Positions 1 to 10,769 are shown, numbered from the stretch's first letter. The stretch: 64,000 nt of DNA from Choristoneura fumiferana (GCF_025370935.1 NC_133490.1:7271901-7335900); one strand, 5' to 3'. A program made the numbers and translations. The notes: generated by a model not told the origin, from the letters alone.

Positions 1-939
1 TCGTGATCGAAAATCTGAACCAGCTATTACAATAATAAGTAAAGACCTTTATTTTCGGACAATATGCCCAGATTCATTCAAAACATTTCAGTCAAGCATA
101 TTGAGTGATTTTGAAAATTGTCAAATTTGAAATTTGGGACACTAGATTGGATGAAAATAAATGTACAGCCAATAAGACAGTTTTGACCAACCTAACTTTC
201 ATACTTACTTAGTGCCTATAATGTAATGCAAACTCAAAATCAACATTATTATGATGCCACTATAATGAAAGCAGTGACGCGAAAGATACAATTTGTAAGC
301 GGAGATCTTATAAAACTAGCTAATAGCCCGCGTGCACCTACCATGCAATAGTCCTAAATACAAAAGTCAAGGTACCAGAAGCTTAAAAAAATAAATAATT
401 TGTAATAATAGTTACACATAATTAAAAAAAGTAAGCTCACAAAAAAAATTATCAATATATGAGCTTATACAATCTTTCTGATTTTGGTTCTTGATTCTGG
501 GTATCTGTATGCGAGATTGTCATTTTACACGAGTTTCCTTTTCTTCTGTAAGGCAACCTGACAGTTCAGTAGCAATGACACTCGAAAAAGAACGCCATAC
601 TACCTACTACAGTTATCGCGGCCCGGCCTCAGTCAAGAATGTCTCTAAAGCTAGACATGAGCAAAGTCTAAACATGAGTGATATTATTATCGATATGGAT
701 AGTCAATATTTAGTCATCCTGTGACATAGAGCATAACACCAACTCGTTTGTTAAAAAATTGAAACAATAATAATTCTACTATTTTTCTACTACAATGTTT
801 ATGTTTCACGCAGAAGAAGATTAAAACTATCGCGAAAAGACTTGTGCTAGCACGTTACTAGTGACAAACAATAAATAAGTTTCGGAATAAGATGTCAAGT
901 AAATATCGATCTATGCGATCTCCAGGGTGAGACAGCTTC
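1..939. other. AT-rich sequence with no recognised feature
   Basis: I see no repeat family, splice-flanked open frame or RNA motif here. A 77-codon open stretch near 491-724 starts on TTG, has no flanking splice signals and is what chance would give. Confidence 0.4.
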
Positions 940-1155
940 GAAGTTGAGTGTCATACTTCCTGGCGGTGACATGGTGTCGCATGAATTCACTCATTACTAC
1001 CGGTGTACAACTATACTACGGGTAGTACTATTATTACGGGTAGTAATTTTTTTTAACTAGCGCACAAATTCGTAAATTCTTGTACATTTTTTTTGATGTG
1101 AGTTTGAATTCCATGTGATAATATGTCCCCGCCAGGAAGTAAGACACGAAGTTGA
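940..1155. mobile_element. 200-bp foldback MITE with 8-bp target-site duplication
   Basis: The termini are inverted. The left end reads GTGTCATACTTCCTGGCGGT and the right end, reverse-complemented, reads GTGTCTTACTTCCTGGCGGG, with weaker pairing continuing about 50 bp inward. The element (948-1147) is flanked by identical 8-bp direct repeats GAAGTTGA at 940-947 and 1148-1155. An 8-bp duplication is typical of hAT-type, P or Merlin transposons; the GTGTC terminus does not let me choose. There is no coding capacity, so it would be a non-autonomous element. Confidence 0.75.
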
Positions 1156-1555
1156 TTATGATATATACTGTGTGGTACATACTATGAAATGAAAATTATA
1201 TTTCTTCATAACTTAAACTTAACCGGCGATTTTTATTTTTTCCACTCTTCGTGCCATAAGAGCTATCTGCAAACTAAAATTCAAGTTTCTAAGAACTAGA
1301 AGTATCCTTATAGATTCTTCGGTTACGATAACTTATATGAAAACATATTTTCTCAAAAAATGGTATGAAATGTTGCCAATACAACATCAAAAACGTCGCA
1401 GAAAGTAACGCATCACGGAGACTAGGCTAAGTATCCAGGAAGTAACCTCGTACTGTCCAGTAAGTAAATATGTAATATGACAGTAACGGGCTCCTTAAAA
1501 ATTTTGAAAAAAGCACGCGGGCCATTTACATCACCATGATCAACATCATTTTTAT

Positions 1556-2100
1556 CACCTAAATTATCTACATCCACTTCATCATCATCGTCATCATCAT
1601 CTATTCTCTTCATTATATTCATATCTGCATCATCATCATTATCATCATCAACGTCATATATATCATCATCTAGATCATTTACATCATCTACATCATCATA
1701 AATTCAAAAATTCAAATTTAAATCATTTATTCAGTAAATAGGCCGCAACGTTATAATGATCACAATGAACCATCTTCATCATCAACATCGTTTACATCAC
1801 TTTCATCATCTACATAATTTACATCACCATCATCAATATAATTATTACCACCTTAATTATCTACCTCATTTACATCATCATCGTCATCATCATCTATATA
1901 TCATCATTTACATCATATACGTCATCTATATCATCATCTACATAATTTACATCATCTACATCGTCGTCATCGACATCATCACCATCATCATTACTGTCAT
2001 CATTACCATTAATTATCATCATCATCATCATCACTGACACCGTCACCTTCAATCATCACCATCCTCACCATCATCATCATCACATCCAAATCACCATCAT
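1556..2100. repeat. Imperfect (CAT/ATC)n tract 1
   Basis: About 0.5 kb of CAT, CAC, TAT and GTC triplets dominated by CAT/ATC, briefly interrupted by ordinary AT-rich sequence around 1700-1755. The reverse strand reads GATGAT, the same simple tail that ends RTE LINEs and SINE-A elsewhere in the window, so such a tail may have seeded it (inference). Confidence 0.85.
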
Positions 2101-2218
2101 TACCATTAAATTACTTCCTGGACAGTAACATGTTCCTTTTAGAATTTGGAACCGGCACAAACAGCGCGCGGGCCGAGCGGCAGTCTTGGGTGTAGTTAAC
2201 TAGTATTTTGAAATGGGT

Positions 2219-2515
2219 CCATGTCATTATTATCATCATCATCATCATCATCATCACCATCATCATCACCATCAATACCAACCATCATTTTCATTATTAC
2301 TAGCAACGACCATCATCATCGCCATGACTAACAATCATCATCATCATCATCACCACTGTCAACCATCATCAATCGTCATCATTATCATCATCACCGTCAA
2401 CCATCATCAATCGTCATCATCATCATCATCACCGTCAACCAACATTAATCTAATCATCATCATCATCATTACCATGATCATCACAATGGCTAACAATCAT
2501 CTAATCATCATCAAA
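2219..2515. repeat. Imperfect (CAT/ATC)n tract 2
   Basis: It is dominated by ATC/CAT triplets with local higher-order copies, for example a CAACCATCATCAATCGTCAT block appearing twice around 2359-2420. Confidence 0.85.
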
Positions 2516-2577
2516 AACGTTTTAGAAAGTAACGCATCCTGGAGAATAGGCTAGTAGTGTCCAGGAAGTAGCCTCGT

Positions 2578-2667
2578 ACTGTCCAGTAAGTAAGTATGAA
2601 ATCCCATTACAAATTAAGTAGGTACACTTGATATGTAATGGAATTTTATACTTACTTACTGGACAGT
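2578..2667. repeat. Palindrome with 20-bp perfect arms
   Basis: ACTGTCCAGTAAGTAAGTAT at 2578-2597 is perfectly inverted at 2648-2667, and a second inner pairing (CCATTACA with TGTAATGG) lies inside it. It sits in a spacer of the CAT array. It may be the remnant of a small inverted-repeat element. Confidence 0.8.
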
Positions 2668-2725
2668 CACCGGTCAGCCAGAGGCAGTGTTGGGCGTAGT
2701 TAACTAGTATTTTTAAATTGGTCCA

Positions 2726-2985
2726 TGTCGTCATCATCACTATCATCATTATCATCATCAGCATCACCATCATCATATACCTCCATAATCATCACCATCG
2801 CATCACTATCGACCATCATCATATTCATCATCATCATCATTATTATTATCATCAGCATCACCATCATCATAAACCTCCATATTCATCAACACCGCAACAC
2901 TATCAACCATCGTCATATTCATCATCATTACCATTACCATCAATTGTCATCATCATCATCATAATTTTTCATCATCATCAATTTT
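2726..2985. repeat. Imperfect (CAT/ATC)n tract 3
   Basis: A CAT/ATC tract with an internal approximate doubling: the block around 2756-2830 resembles 2850-2925 (CAGCATCACCATCATCATA followed by CCTCCATA). Confidence 0.85.
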
Positions 2986-3359
2986 GTACAAAAAGTTCAA
3001 ACACGAAGTGATAGAGACTAGGTCATAAAGTGTAAACTTATTTGATTGAATCATATTAATAACTTCAACGTTTTCCTTTGCCACTCCGCAAACACAAGTG
3101 CAAGACAACTGTGTTTGCGCGCGACACATGTGTGTGTGTCATGCAAATCATCCCTACTACACTTTCATAAAAAGTCAAATACATATGGTAAAGGCCTAAA
3201 CAAATAACATTAATATCGTAAGATATTTAGATATTTTGGTGTTTTGTTCTGTGATATTAATCGTGTTTTTAAAACAGTTCACTAATAAGTTTTAGCAACG
3301 CCTAGTAACCAAAAAACGCTGGGAAAAAACACGTTTCTTGTATGACAACTCCATTTATT

Positions 3360-3890
3360 TTTTAATTTTACTTACTTTATTATTAGTATTTGTTGTTATG
3401 GAGGCCACAGTAATACCTACATAATCTGTCAACATTTCAAGTGTCTAGTACACACAAACATGTATGCCTAAATGGGGTAGGCAAAGCACACGAAACGTTA
3501 CAGCTTCGGAGCCACTTTTAGCAATTTTAGGTTTTAAGTTTGACAAAAACGGTACAATAGTGACAGGTTGCTAGCCTGTGGCCTACGGTCCTCAGTCGCC
3601 TCTTACGACATCCACGGAAGAAATGGAGAGGTCTAATTCTAACCCATCACACGGGTAGCTATTACAGCTCAAGAGATAAAGCCCTGTGACAGACGGATGG
3701 ACAGACAGACAGACAGGCAGAGTCTCAGCAATAGGGTCCCGTTGGCCTAACTATAAAAACTAAATAATAGTTACGAACCAGTAGAAGACAGACAGACAAA
3801 CACACAGACAGACAGCAGAATCTCAGCAATAGGGTCCCGTTGGCACCCTTTGGGTACGGAACCCTAAAAGGAGAAAGCAACTCCCGTCAG
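3360..3890 (+). repeat. E-family repeat, interrupted and partly doubled
   Basis: Blocks match the E copy at 5640-5927: TTGTTATGGAGGCCACAGTAATAC, then TTTCAAGTGTCTA, then (after an insertion) ATTACAGCTCAAGAGATAAAGCCC, GACA repeats and a GGGTCCCGTTGGC segment. The terminal GACA-plus-GGGTCCCGTTGG module occurs twice (about 3690-3745 and 3785-3870). The second copy ends in GTACGGAACCCTAAAA as in the complete copy. Confidence 0.6.
3448..3657. mobile_element. Insertion inside the E repeat
   Basis: In the complete copy AAGTGTCTAACTATTACGAC is continuous. Here about 210 bp lies between AAGTGTCTA and ATTACAGCTC. The inserted text includes GACAGGTTGCTAGCCTGTGG and a segment on a moth repeat theme I recognise only generically (ACACCCACGG-like, ACCCATCACACGGG). 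No clear target duplication is visible. Confidence 0.5.
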
Positions 3891-4159
3891 GAATAAAGAA
3901 ATATTCCGATATAAAGGGAAAAGAAAAGATTTATTCGTGACAACAGGGAAAAAAATATACAAAATGATTTAGAAATGTGCATGTCACAAAGTGGTCACAA
4001 ATCAGTCAATTTTGTTTTATTTCAGATATTTTAAAAAATGACAACTTGGGCAAAGTTATCTCAAAGGTCAAAGTTGTACGGTTTTATAGTACTTTATATA
4101 TATGTACCCTATTATCTCATCATCTGATATTACTGTAGTTTCATTCGACAAATAAAAAC

Positions 4160-4372
4160 TTAAGATTGGTTTTTTGGAATCTTTTTGTATTTTTTATTTC
4201 AATTCCAAATTTTTACTTTTACGGTCATCCCGTAAAACCTAAATTGAAAATACAAACTGAAATATAGATGCACAGAAAAAACAGAAAAATAAGACCATCA
4301 CTGGGAATCGAACCCAGGTCCTCGGTAATCCGTACCGCTTGCTATACCGCTACACCACTGATGGTCAAAAAA
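4160..4372 (-). mobile_element. tRNA-derived SINE-like element (copy 1)
   Basis: On the minus strand positions 4366-4293 form a 74-nt tRNA-like unit. Acceptor ends GACCATCA/TGATGGTC pair, an A-box-like TGGTGTAGCGG follows, an anticodon-like stem-loop (CGGT/ACCG around a 7-nt loop) and a perfect T arm (CTGGG, TTCGATT, CCCAG). It is followed by a T-rich tail shared with the copy at 9772-9890 (TATATTTCAGTTTGTATTTTC). The presence of two copies with a shared tail argues for a SINE rather than a working tRNA gene. Confidence 0.65.
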
Positions 4373-4843
4373 TAAAAACTACATACCTGTTGGTATTCTT
4401 GTTTTTAGAAGCTCCACTAAAATTTCCACCCACGGAACGCTAAAAGAAAGATGCCTACGAAGACTTTATTTCGTTGTGTACATCATATTTATTTAGAACA
4501 AACTTTATAACACAGCGTTAATAAATAAATCAAACATAGTTAATCAGTCAGATATTCCTTAATTTCTTGCATATCAACATTCAACGTTTCTTCTTTTCTT
4601 CACCTTGAATATTGCATGACAGCACCTAGGCTACTTCAGCAATATAATGATTCCAGGCAAAGTTATATGCAGTTAGTTAGCATTGAATCTGAAAGGAATT
4701 GTGTATTAATAAATACAGAAATAGTATTAGCAGACAGACTATAAGATACCTAGGTGTACGAATAAAGTGACCGATGCTTTTTAGTTACAGCATAAGGACG
4801 TAAATCAGACTATCAGTAGGTAAATCCCCTAATGTACCTACAT

Positions 4844-5050
4844 ACTGTTGCACGCAACTCTGTCAGCGTAGAATTCGTTTATAGCTATTCCGCGGGAATA
4901 TTGCGATTAAAAAAAAACTACCCTATGTTTTTCTACGGGACTCAAACTATCTGTATCCCAAATTTCATCCTAATCGGTTCAACGAATTAGACGTGAAAAG
5001 GTAATAAAGAAATAAACAAACAGACTAACAAACTTTCGCATTTATAATAT
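4844..5050 (+). repeat. D-family interspersed repeat
   Basis: It contains the family's landmarks in order: AGAATTCGTTTATAGCTATT, CCGCGGGAA, GGGACTCAAACTATCTGTAT, AATCGGTTCAACG, an ACAAACAGAC stretch and the end CTTTCGCATTTATAATAT. Other copies lie at 22829, 27294 and 34582. The family is widespread in moths; I do not know its class. Confidence 0.7.
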
Positions 5051-5076
5051 GAGTGGGATTATTGTCTTATTTTAAG

Positions 5077-5313
5077 TCATCATCATCATCATCGGCCTAT
5101 CTTAGCCCACTACTGGACATAGGCGTCTCCAATTGCACGCCACTGAGCACGACCCTCGGCCACTCTCATCCAGTTACTGTCAGCTACCCAGTGAAGATCA
5201 TCGCTCCACCTAGTCTGAGGGCGTCCCTCGCCACGCTAGGCTTTTACTCGTTTACCTTAGCAGTTATCGGTTCTTCGGCTGATATGGCCGGCCCACTGCC
5301 ACTTCAGTTTGCT
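5077..5313 (-). mobile_element. RTE-1 LINE 3' end fragment
   Basis: Read on the minus strand it translates, with stops, as LKWQWAGHISRRTDN followed by GRPQTRWSDDLHWVADSNWM and RVAEGRAQWRAIGDAYVQ. That is the C-terminal tail of RTE-clade reverse transcriptases. It ends in the family's (GATGAT)n tail at 5077-5094. It is 5'-truncated and contains stop codons, so it is inactive. Confidence 0.8.
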
Positions 5314-5639
5314 TCAGTTTTAAGTAATCCTATAGAAATAGACGGACGGACAGCGTAATATCAAATTATCTGAACTATGTCTTTGTGACAAAGTTTCTCC
5401 ATGTCTTTCATTGAATAAAGTTAGAATTCGGCAGCGATGACATACGACCATCATCATCATCATCATCGTCATTAAGATCGGTTTGTGAACAATACTTATC
5501 TTTTTCAAAATATCCTGATATTGAATTTAGATTTTTGCTATTCCTTTCTGCCTGCATGTAAAATTTACAGAGATTAGTGATATGGAGATAGAGTTGTAAA
5601 ATTAAATATATAACATTGAATACCCTGGGTATTAAAAAT

Positions 5640-5927
5640 AAACTGGCCAAGTGCGAGTCGGATTCGCGCACGAAGTGTTCCGTACCATTATCTATACAAC
5701 ATTAGACATTAGCAAAAAAAAAACTTAAATATTTGTTTTATTCTGGTTTGAGTATTTGTTGTTATAGCGGCCACAGTAATACATAATCTGTAAAAATTTC
5801 AAGTGTCTAACTATTACGACTCAAGAGATAGAGCCCTGTGACAGACGGACGGACAGACAGACAGACAGACAGCGGAGTCTCAGAAATAGGGTTCCGTTGG
5901 CACTTTTTAGGTACGGAACCCTAAAAA
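5640..5927 (+). repeat. E-family interspersed repeat, near complete
   Basis: It starts GGCCAAGTGCGAGTCGGATT and ends GTACGGAACCCTAAAA, with CCACAGTAATACATAATCTG and a GACA/GACG simple-repeat run near 5840-5870 in between. The GTTCCGTACC near the start and GGTACGGAAC near the end are inverted, giving weak terminal pairing. It is a common moth repeat with no coding capacity. Confidence 0.7.
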
Positions 5928-6064
5928 CTAAATAATAGTTACGAACCAGTAGAATTTTATGTAGGTACCTACATAATAAATCCCATTTTTTCCTTATCTT
6001 AAATTTCAGCTTTTTAGGATAAAAGGTTTGGTGTGTGCGTTGGTAAACAATAATTAAAAAAATA

Positions 6065-6225
6065 GGACAATGATGTAATGTTCACTTCGAAACACAGACA
6101 GACAGACAGACGGACAGACAGATGGACAGATCAACAGACGGACGGACGGATGAGCCGACGGAAAGGTACACAGACAGACTCACATACGCATAAAATTAAC
6201 AACCTGTGTCACTCCTAACAGAGAC
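6065..6225 (+). repeat. 161-bp direct repeat, left copy
   Basis: It matches 6860-7023 nearly base for base: GGACAAT, TTCACTTCGAAACACAGACA, a GACA/GACG run and CATACGCATAAAATTAACAA, ending CTGTGTCACTCCTAACA. The two copies bracket about 630 bp that includes an RTE-2 fragment. Confidence 0.75.
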
Positions 6226-6427
6226 AAATCTAACGATACCTCTCTGATCTCTTTATCTCCTAACATGAGCTATTCTCAAGACTCTGCTTCTAATCTATAT
6301 AAATAAAAATGAGCTGTTTTACTCAACGACATCTTGCTAATCTAGTTCATATCAAATAAAATACTTATAAACTTTTTAAAGGTCATAGTAAAATTTCGAC
6401 TAAAGTACAGTTGGTACAACTTTATTC

Positions 6428-6858
6428 ACCATCATCATCATCATCATCTCAGCCGTAGGACGTCCACTGTTGGACATAGGCCTCACCCACAGACCTCCAG
6501 TTGCTTCAACTGGCAGCAGCCTGCATCCACGCGAACCTGCGGCTTTAACCAGGTCGTCCGTCCATCTTGTTGGTGGACGTCCTACGCTGCGCTTGCCGAT
6601 CCGCGGCCTCCACTCGAGAACTTATCGGCCCCAACGGCCATCCGCTCTCCGTGCTATATAGCCCGCCCATTGCCACTTCAACGAGCTGATTCGCTTGGCT
6701 ATGTCGGTGACCCTTGTTCTTCTACGTATCTCCTCATTTCTGATTCGGTCCCGTAGAGAAACCCCAAGCATAGCTCTCTCCATAGCTCGCTGAGCAACTC
6801 TGAGCCTATTTATAAGGCCTAAAGTAAAGCACCACGTCTCGGATCCATATGTCATCAC
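6428..6858 (-). mobile_element. RTE-2 LINE 3' fragment with reverse-transcriptase C-terminus
   Basis: The minus strand encodes about 78 uninterrupted codons (6858 down to 6622) including TYGSETWCFTLGLINRLRVA, QRAMERAMLGVSLRDRIRN and LKWQWAGYIARRADGRW. These are diagnostic of the RTE-clade reverse transcriptase C-terminus. The remaining part is frameshifted but still follows the family to the GGACGTCCTACGGCTGAGAT end and (GAT)n tail at 6428-6450. It is truncated at its 5' end, where a direct repeat begins abruptly. Confidence 0.85.
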
Positions 6859-6859
6859 T

Positions 6860-7023
6860 GGACAATAATGATGTAGTGTTCACTTCGAAACACAGACAGA
6901 CAGAAAGACGGACAGACAGATGGACGGATCGACAGACGGACGGACGGATGGGCCGATCGAAAGATAAACAGACAGACTAACATACGCATAAAATTAACAA
7001 CCTGTGTCACTCCTAACAAAGAC
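6860..7023 (+). repeat. 164-bp direct repeat, right copy
   Basis: Right partner of 6065-6225. It begins directly after the 5' truncation point of the RTE-2 fragment. Differences from the left copy are scattered substitutions, so the duplication is not brand new. Confidence 0.75.
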
Positions 7024-8797
7024 TTATTTCTTGTCTCTGCTCTTGTCTTGTTGTTTGCTAAGATGCATCAAGGCCTTGTTGCATAGCGTGCGAAAGAAAT
7101 GACCATACATACGCTCCAAAACCATAACCCCTGCCGTTTCTCACACTTATAAATAAAATAAAAAATCTTGAATCACTTCATAATAGAGTACATACAGTAC
7201 ATACTCGTACATATGCAGACAGACGGTGGGAAGCGACTTACTTCTATGGAGTGAAAATGTTCACGACGCGCAAAGAGTTAGGGAAATTTGGCATGTTTTC
7301 GTAGTAGGTTGCTGCAGACCACAAGTTTGGTACACACGATAAGCCATACTTTGGCCACCAGTAGGAATTAAATTCTTACAGCCCTGCCTCTGGTGTTCTT
7401 GTAACAAATATTAATGTTTCTGACAAAATGATAAAATAAACATACCCGTGTATCCAATTACATAGGTATTCTTTCATCATCGAATCGTACATACATAAAT
7501 AGTTTAAGAGTTGCACTCTTGCTATTTCCTCTCGTCCGCCAACTTTTTGACTTCTTGATTTGTGTTCAAACTATAATTATTCAAACATAATTGCTTTGAA
7601 TATCAATCTCATTGACTTGACGTGTGACAAAAATGTATTATAATGACGTTTAAATTTTACTTATCTAGCCAGTTATAATAATAAAAAAGGTACGAAAACT
7701 ACTTCGATTGTGAAACCTTTTTATTCACCGAGCCTAGATTTAGCGGCCGTAAAAATGCCGTGATATGTAGGAATTTATTTGAGCCTCACTGTAAAACTTG
7801 ATATTCATACATACACATGCAATGTATGTTGAATGTAGACCTTATTTTTTAACTAATTAGTTTAGTGATTACACCTAGCACCTTTTATTGTGAGAATAAA
7901 TATGCTTTATTTAAATTAGTGGCGCTACTGTCTACGTAAGAGTAAATAACTAATATCTGTTCAGAATTTGTAAGTTGAATTTAAACCACTTGTCCTAGAT
8001 CGAAGCACCGCATTATAATGTATGTAAAGTATGCAATGTTATAATTTTTGCCGAGGACTGGGTCTGTTACTTAAATAATTATTATTTAAATGACAATTTT
8101 AAAAGTAACTTACCTATTTTTTCGTCGTACTTACAGTTTGCGTCCTTGCATTAATCAGAAATAATAGTTTAGGCGTTTCAACTTACGAAAATAACAGATT
8201 TAAAAACAAAAAAAGTAGATACTAGACTCAGAAACTTGAACTTGATCTCTCAGTGATCTAATGCTTTCTTCATTTAGTTGTCGTATTATCTGAGCAAAGG
8301 TGATGGTCACGTGACACACGAAATAGTCGATACCTATTTACAATAGTTTTGATTTTGTGACATTGACTCACGCACCCATATAAGATGTCACTACATGCTC
8401 GCTGCGAACACTGTCAGTTGTACTCATACAATGGTAAAATGCAATCAAAATTTACTGCATCACGCTGCACTTTTGATGCAATAAAGTTACTTTTTTTTGG
8501 ATTTTGCTTGAAGAGCATATCCATAATTTACTATTCTCAAAAATCCTCTAAGAAAACATGTCCGTGGAAGCTATGCGGGGTGTCCGTAGGTTTGTATGGA
8601 AGAGCAACCCCTTAATAGATGGTGATGTACTTGAATACATGCCATCCTACGTAAGTTCAACCTATTAAACTGTGAAATATCTTGGTGAAGTACGATTTTT
8701 TGGTAGGTAACGCCAGAGACAATTTTTGGTAACGCAGGTGACGCCCAAAGTGTCGCTAAAATAGTTGATTGGCCCGTTAAATTGTTTAACGGTGCAT
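7024..8797. other. No recognised feature
   Basis: AT-rich sequence with no repeat family I can name and no splice-flanked open frame. Confidence 0.35.
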
Positions 8798-8905
8798 CAC
8801 TGCGATTCGGCACCGTTTGCTTCTTTTAAGCAGCGGTGTGGAGAACATGCAATAAAAATGTCACTGCGATTCCGTACAGTCGCCGTTTTTTAAGCAGCGG
8901 TGTGG
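8798..8905 (+). repeat. Two-copy tandem repeat, 64-bp period
   Basis: CACTGCGATTC...CGTTT...TTTTAAGCAGCGGTGTGG occurs at 8798-8841 and again at 8862-8905. Confidence 0.75.
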
Positions 8906-8928
8906 CCGTCCTTAAAGTAGCAAAGCTT

Positions 8929-9042
8929 TGTAAAATAAATTTACAATACAATACAATGACTCTTTATTGTACACCACAAATAGTAAGCGATACAGAAAAC
9001 AGGTACACAGACAGAAAATTACAAGGTAAACAACAGGCAGCC
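8929..9042 (-). mobile_element. F-family LINE/SINE-type 3' end
   Basis: TACAATACAATACAATGACT followed by CTTTATTGTACACCACAAAT is the reverse complement of a 3' end with a (TTGTA)n tail. A sense-strand copy is at 29075-29178. Only the 3' part is present. Confidence 0.45.
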
Positions 9043-9539
9043 TTAAAATGGGGGGTGCGGGGGATTATTTACGAATCAAACAATGCGCAGAATTTTTTCA
9101 GATTCATGAATCCCATGAAATATTCAAAGAGCTAGAACTCACTGGGCTTATCTATAAGAGTTGAGAGACCGTCTTAAATTGGATCCGGTCGGATCAGAAC
9201 AATTCGATACCCTGATGGCAAAGAACCGTAATACAATTTGAACAATCCCCAACTTGGATTAGGGAATTTTTGTTTAACAGAGCCAAATAGGCAGCATTTT
9301 TGGGCAGTGGAATGTATTATTTAATTTGTGGATTCTGAAAAAGGATCCCTAGATTTTGAAAAATAAACTATAAAGGCTGGTATCTTTATAAATTCAAATC
9401 TAATAGATGAAGATTTGTCTCTGGTAACCATAAAAATAGCAGTTTTCAATGTTGTGATACAACATACACCCTAATCAACAAATTAATCTCTATTTCCCAC
9501 GCCACGCTATAACTTAAGAATAACGGATGCACGGATGAA

Positions 9540-9890
9540 AATTTAAATAAAAATACAAAAAGATTCCAAAAAACCAATCTTAATTTGATTGCTTAGTAAC
9601 GATATCTCTTTTCCGGGTGAGCGGTTAGTTCCAATGGAGTGCCGAAAAAAAAAGTTTCTCGATGAGGGCTACGGTGTAGATGTCGCTAGCTTCACTGCTT
9701 AAGTGGCTAAAAATAAGAAACAAACAAGCTGAGATAGGAGGTGCATAGGGGAAATTCGTGTCTGTACCGTTGACCATCAGTGGTGTAGCGGTATAGCACG
9801 CGGTACGGAATACCGAGGACCTGGGTTCGATCCAGTGATGGTCTTATTTTTCTGGTTTTTCTGAGCATCTATATTTCAGTTTGTATTTTC
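9540..9890 (+). mobile_element. tRNA-derived SINE-like element (copy 2)
   Basis: The tRNA-like unit is at 9772-9843: GACCATCAGTGGTGTAGCGG ... CTGGGTTCGATCCAGTGATG. It matches the unit at 4293-4366 except for lesions, including two bases lost from the T arm, so it could not fold as a normal tRNA. The same T-rich tail follows. A block reading TACAAAAAGATTCCAAAAAA lies upstream of the tRNA unit here but downstream of it in copy 1, so the two are circularly permuted or parts of a head-to-tail arrangement. Confidence 0.6.
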
Positions 9891-10118
9891 ACTTTCCTTT
9901 TAAGTTACGAAATCCTAAAAATACTTGTAACCAGTCTTTCATTCCATTGCATTAATACTTAAACAATCTTTTTATAACAAACATCGATCCTGGCCGCAAA
10001 TAAACTGCGGCGGCACGTTGTAAAAATAATGAAAAAAGTTAACTTGTAACTATTTTAAAAGCGAAAGTAGTTTGTCTATTACCTCTTCACGTTTAAACCG
10101 CTGCACCAATTAAAACTT

Positions 10119-10397
10119 GCAGGTGGTAGGACCTTGTGCAAAGTCCGCCCGGATTGCTACCACCATCTTGCTCACTAATCCTGCCGTGAAGCAGCAGTGT
10201 TTGCACTGTTGTGTTTCGGCGTGGAGAGTAAGACAGCCGGTGAAATTACTGGCACTTGGGGTATTTCATCTTAGGCCTCTAGGTTGGCAACGCATCTGCA
10301 ATACCCTTGGTGTTACAGATATTTATGGGCGGTGGTGATCTCTTACCATCAGGAGACCCCCTTGCTCGTTTGCCATCTAGTCGAATAAAAAAAAAAA
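10119..10397 (+). mobile_element. C-family A-tailed 3' end element
   Basis: One of seven copies of a ~275-bp unit running from GCAGGTGGTAGGACCTTGTG to GGGCGGTGGTGATCTCTTAC, CATCAGGAGACCC, CTCGTTTGCCATC and an A tail. The ending is typical of moth non-LTR retrotransposon 3' ends (BMC1/jockey-like, inference). It carries a 73-codon open frame that recurs in the other copies. Confidence 0.7.
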
Positions 10398-10769
10398 CTA
10401 AATTTGGTATGATAGTTTAAAATCCTGGGAAGAACATAGTACCTACCTATAGTTTTATCTCAGCAAATGCGTAGTTACAGTGGAATAGCAACAAGGAATT
10501 TTTCGAAACGGAGTTTTGCGCAAAAGCTAATTTTATTGCTAGTAAAAACAAACTTTGCCTGTGAAACCAGTCTCTGCCTGTGACCTCATTCGCGTGGTAG
10601 CCAACAGATATCAGATATCGCAGACGTACTATCAATTAAGATCGTAATAAAAAAGTGGCCGGCTGACCGATTCACTGGAAACAGGTATCCTAACCCTGCC
10701 ATAGCTTTATGTTTTTGAAATAATCATGTATGTTAGGAAGAACATATGTGATTTTACCACTACGTCGAT

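Larger units (their letters stand above)
1405..2985. repeat. Complex tandem array: CAT/ATC tracts separated by related spacers
   Basis: Three long imperfect CAT/ATC tracts alternate with spacers that are copies of each other. Spacers at about 1405-1523, 2103-2218 and 2528-2726 share blocks such as GTAACGCATC, CCAGGAAGTA, TACTGTCCAGTAAGTAA and GTAGTTAACTAGTATTTT. The last two tracts are both introduced by the block ending GGTCCATGTC (2210-2224 and 2716-2729). Any reading frames here are His/Ile/Ser homopolymer artefacts of the trinucleotide. Confidence 0.8.

Noticed and set aside
1756..3011. Long His/Ile/Ser-rich open frames in the CAT tracts
   Set aside because: They are direct consequences of the CAT/ATC trinucleotide, open in several frames at once and without splice or start context.
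4293..4366. A functional tRNA gene
   Set aside because: The unit folds well, but a second diverged copy with the same downstream tail exists at 9772, pointing to a SINE. The anticodon assignment is also doubtful.
3690..7000. CRISPR-like interpretation of the GACA/GACG-rich repeats
   Set aside because: Simple tetranucleotide runs inside interspersed repeats in a eukaryotic genome; no regular spacer structure.
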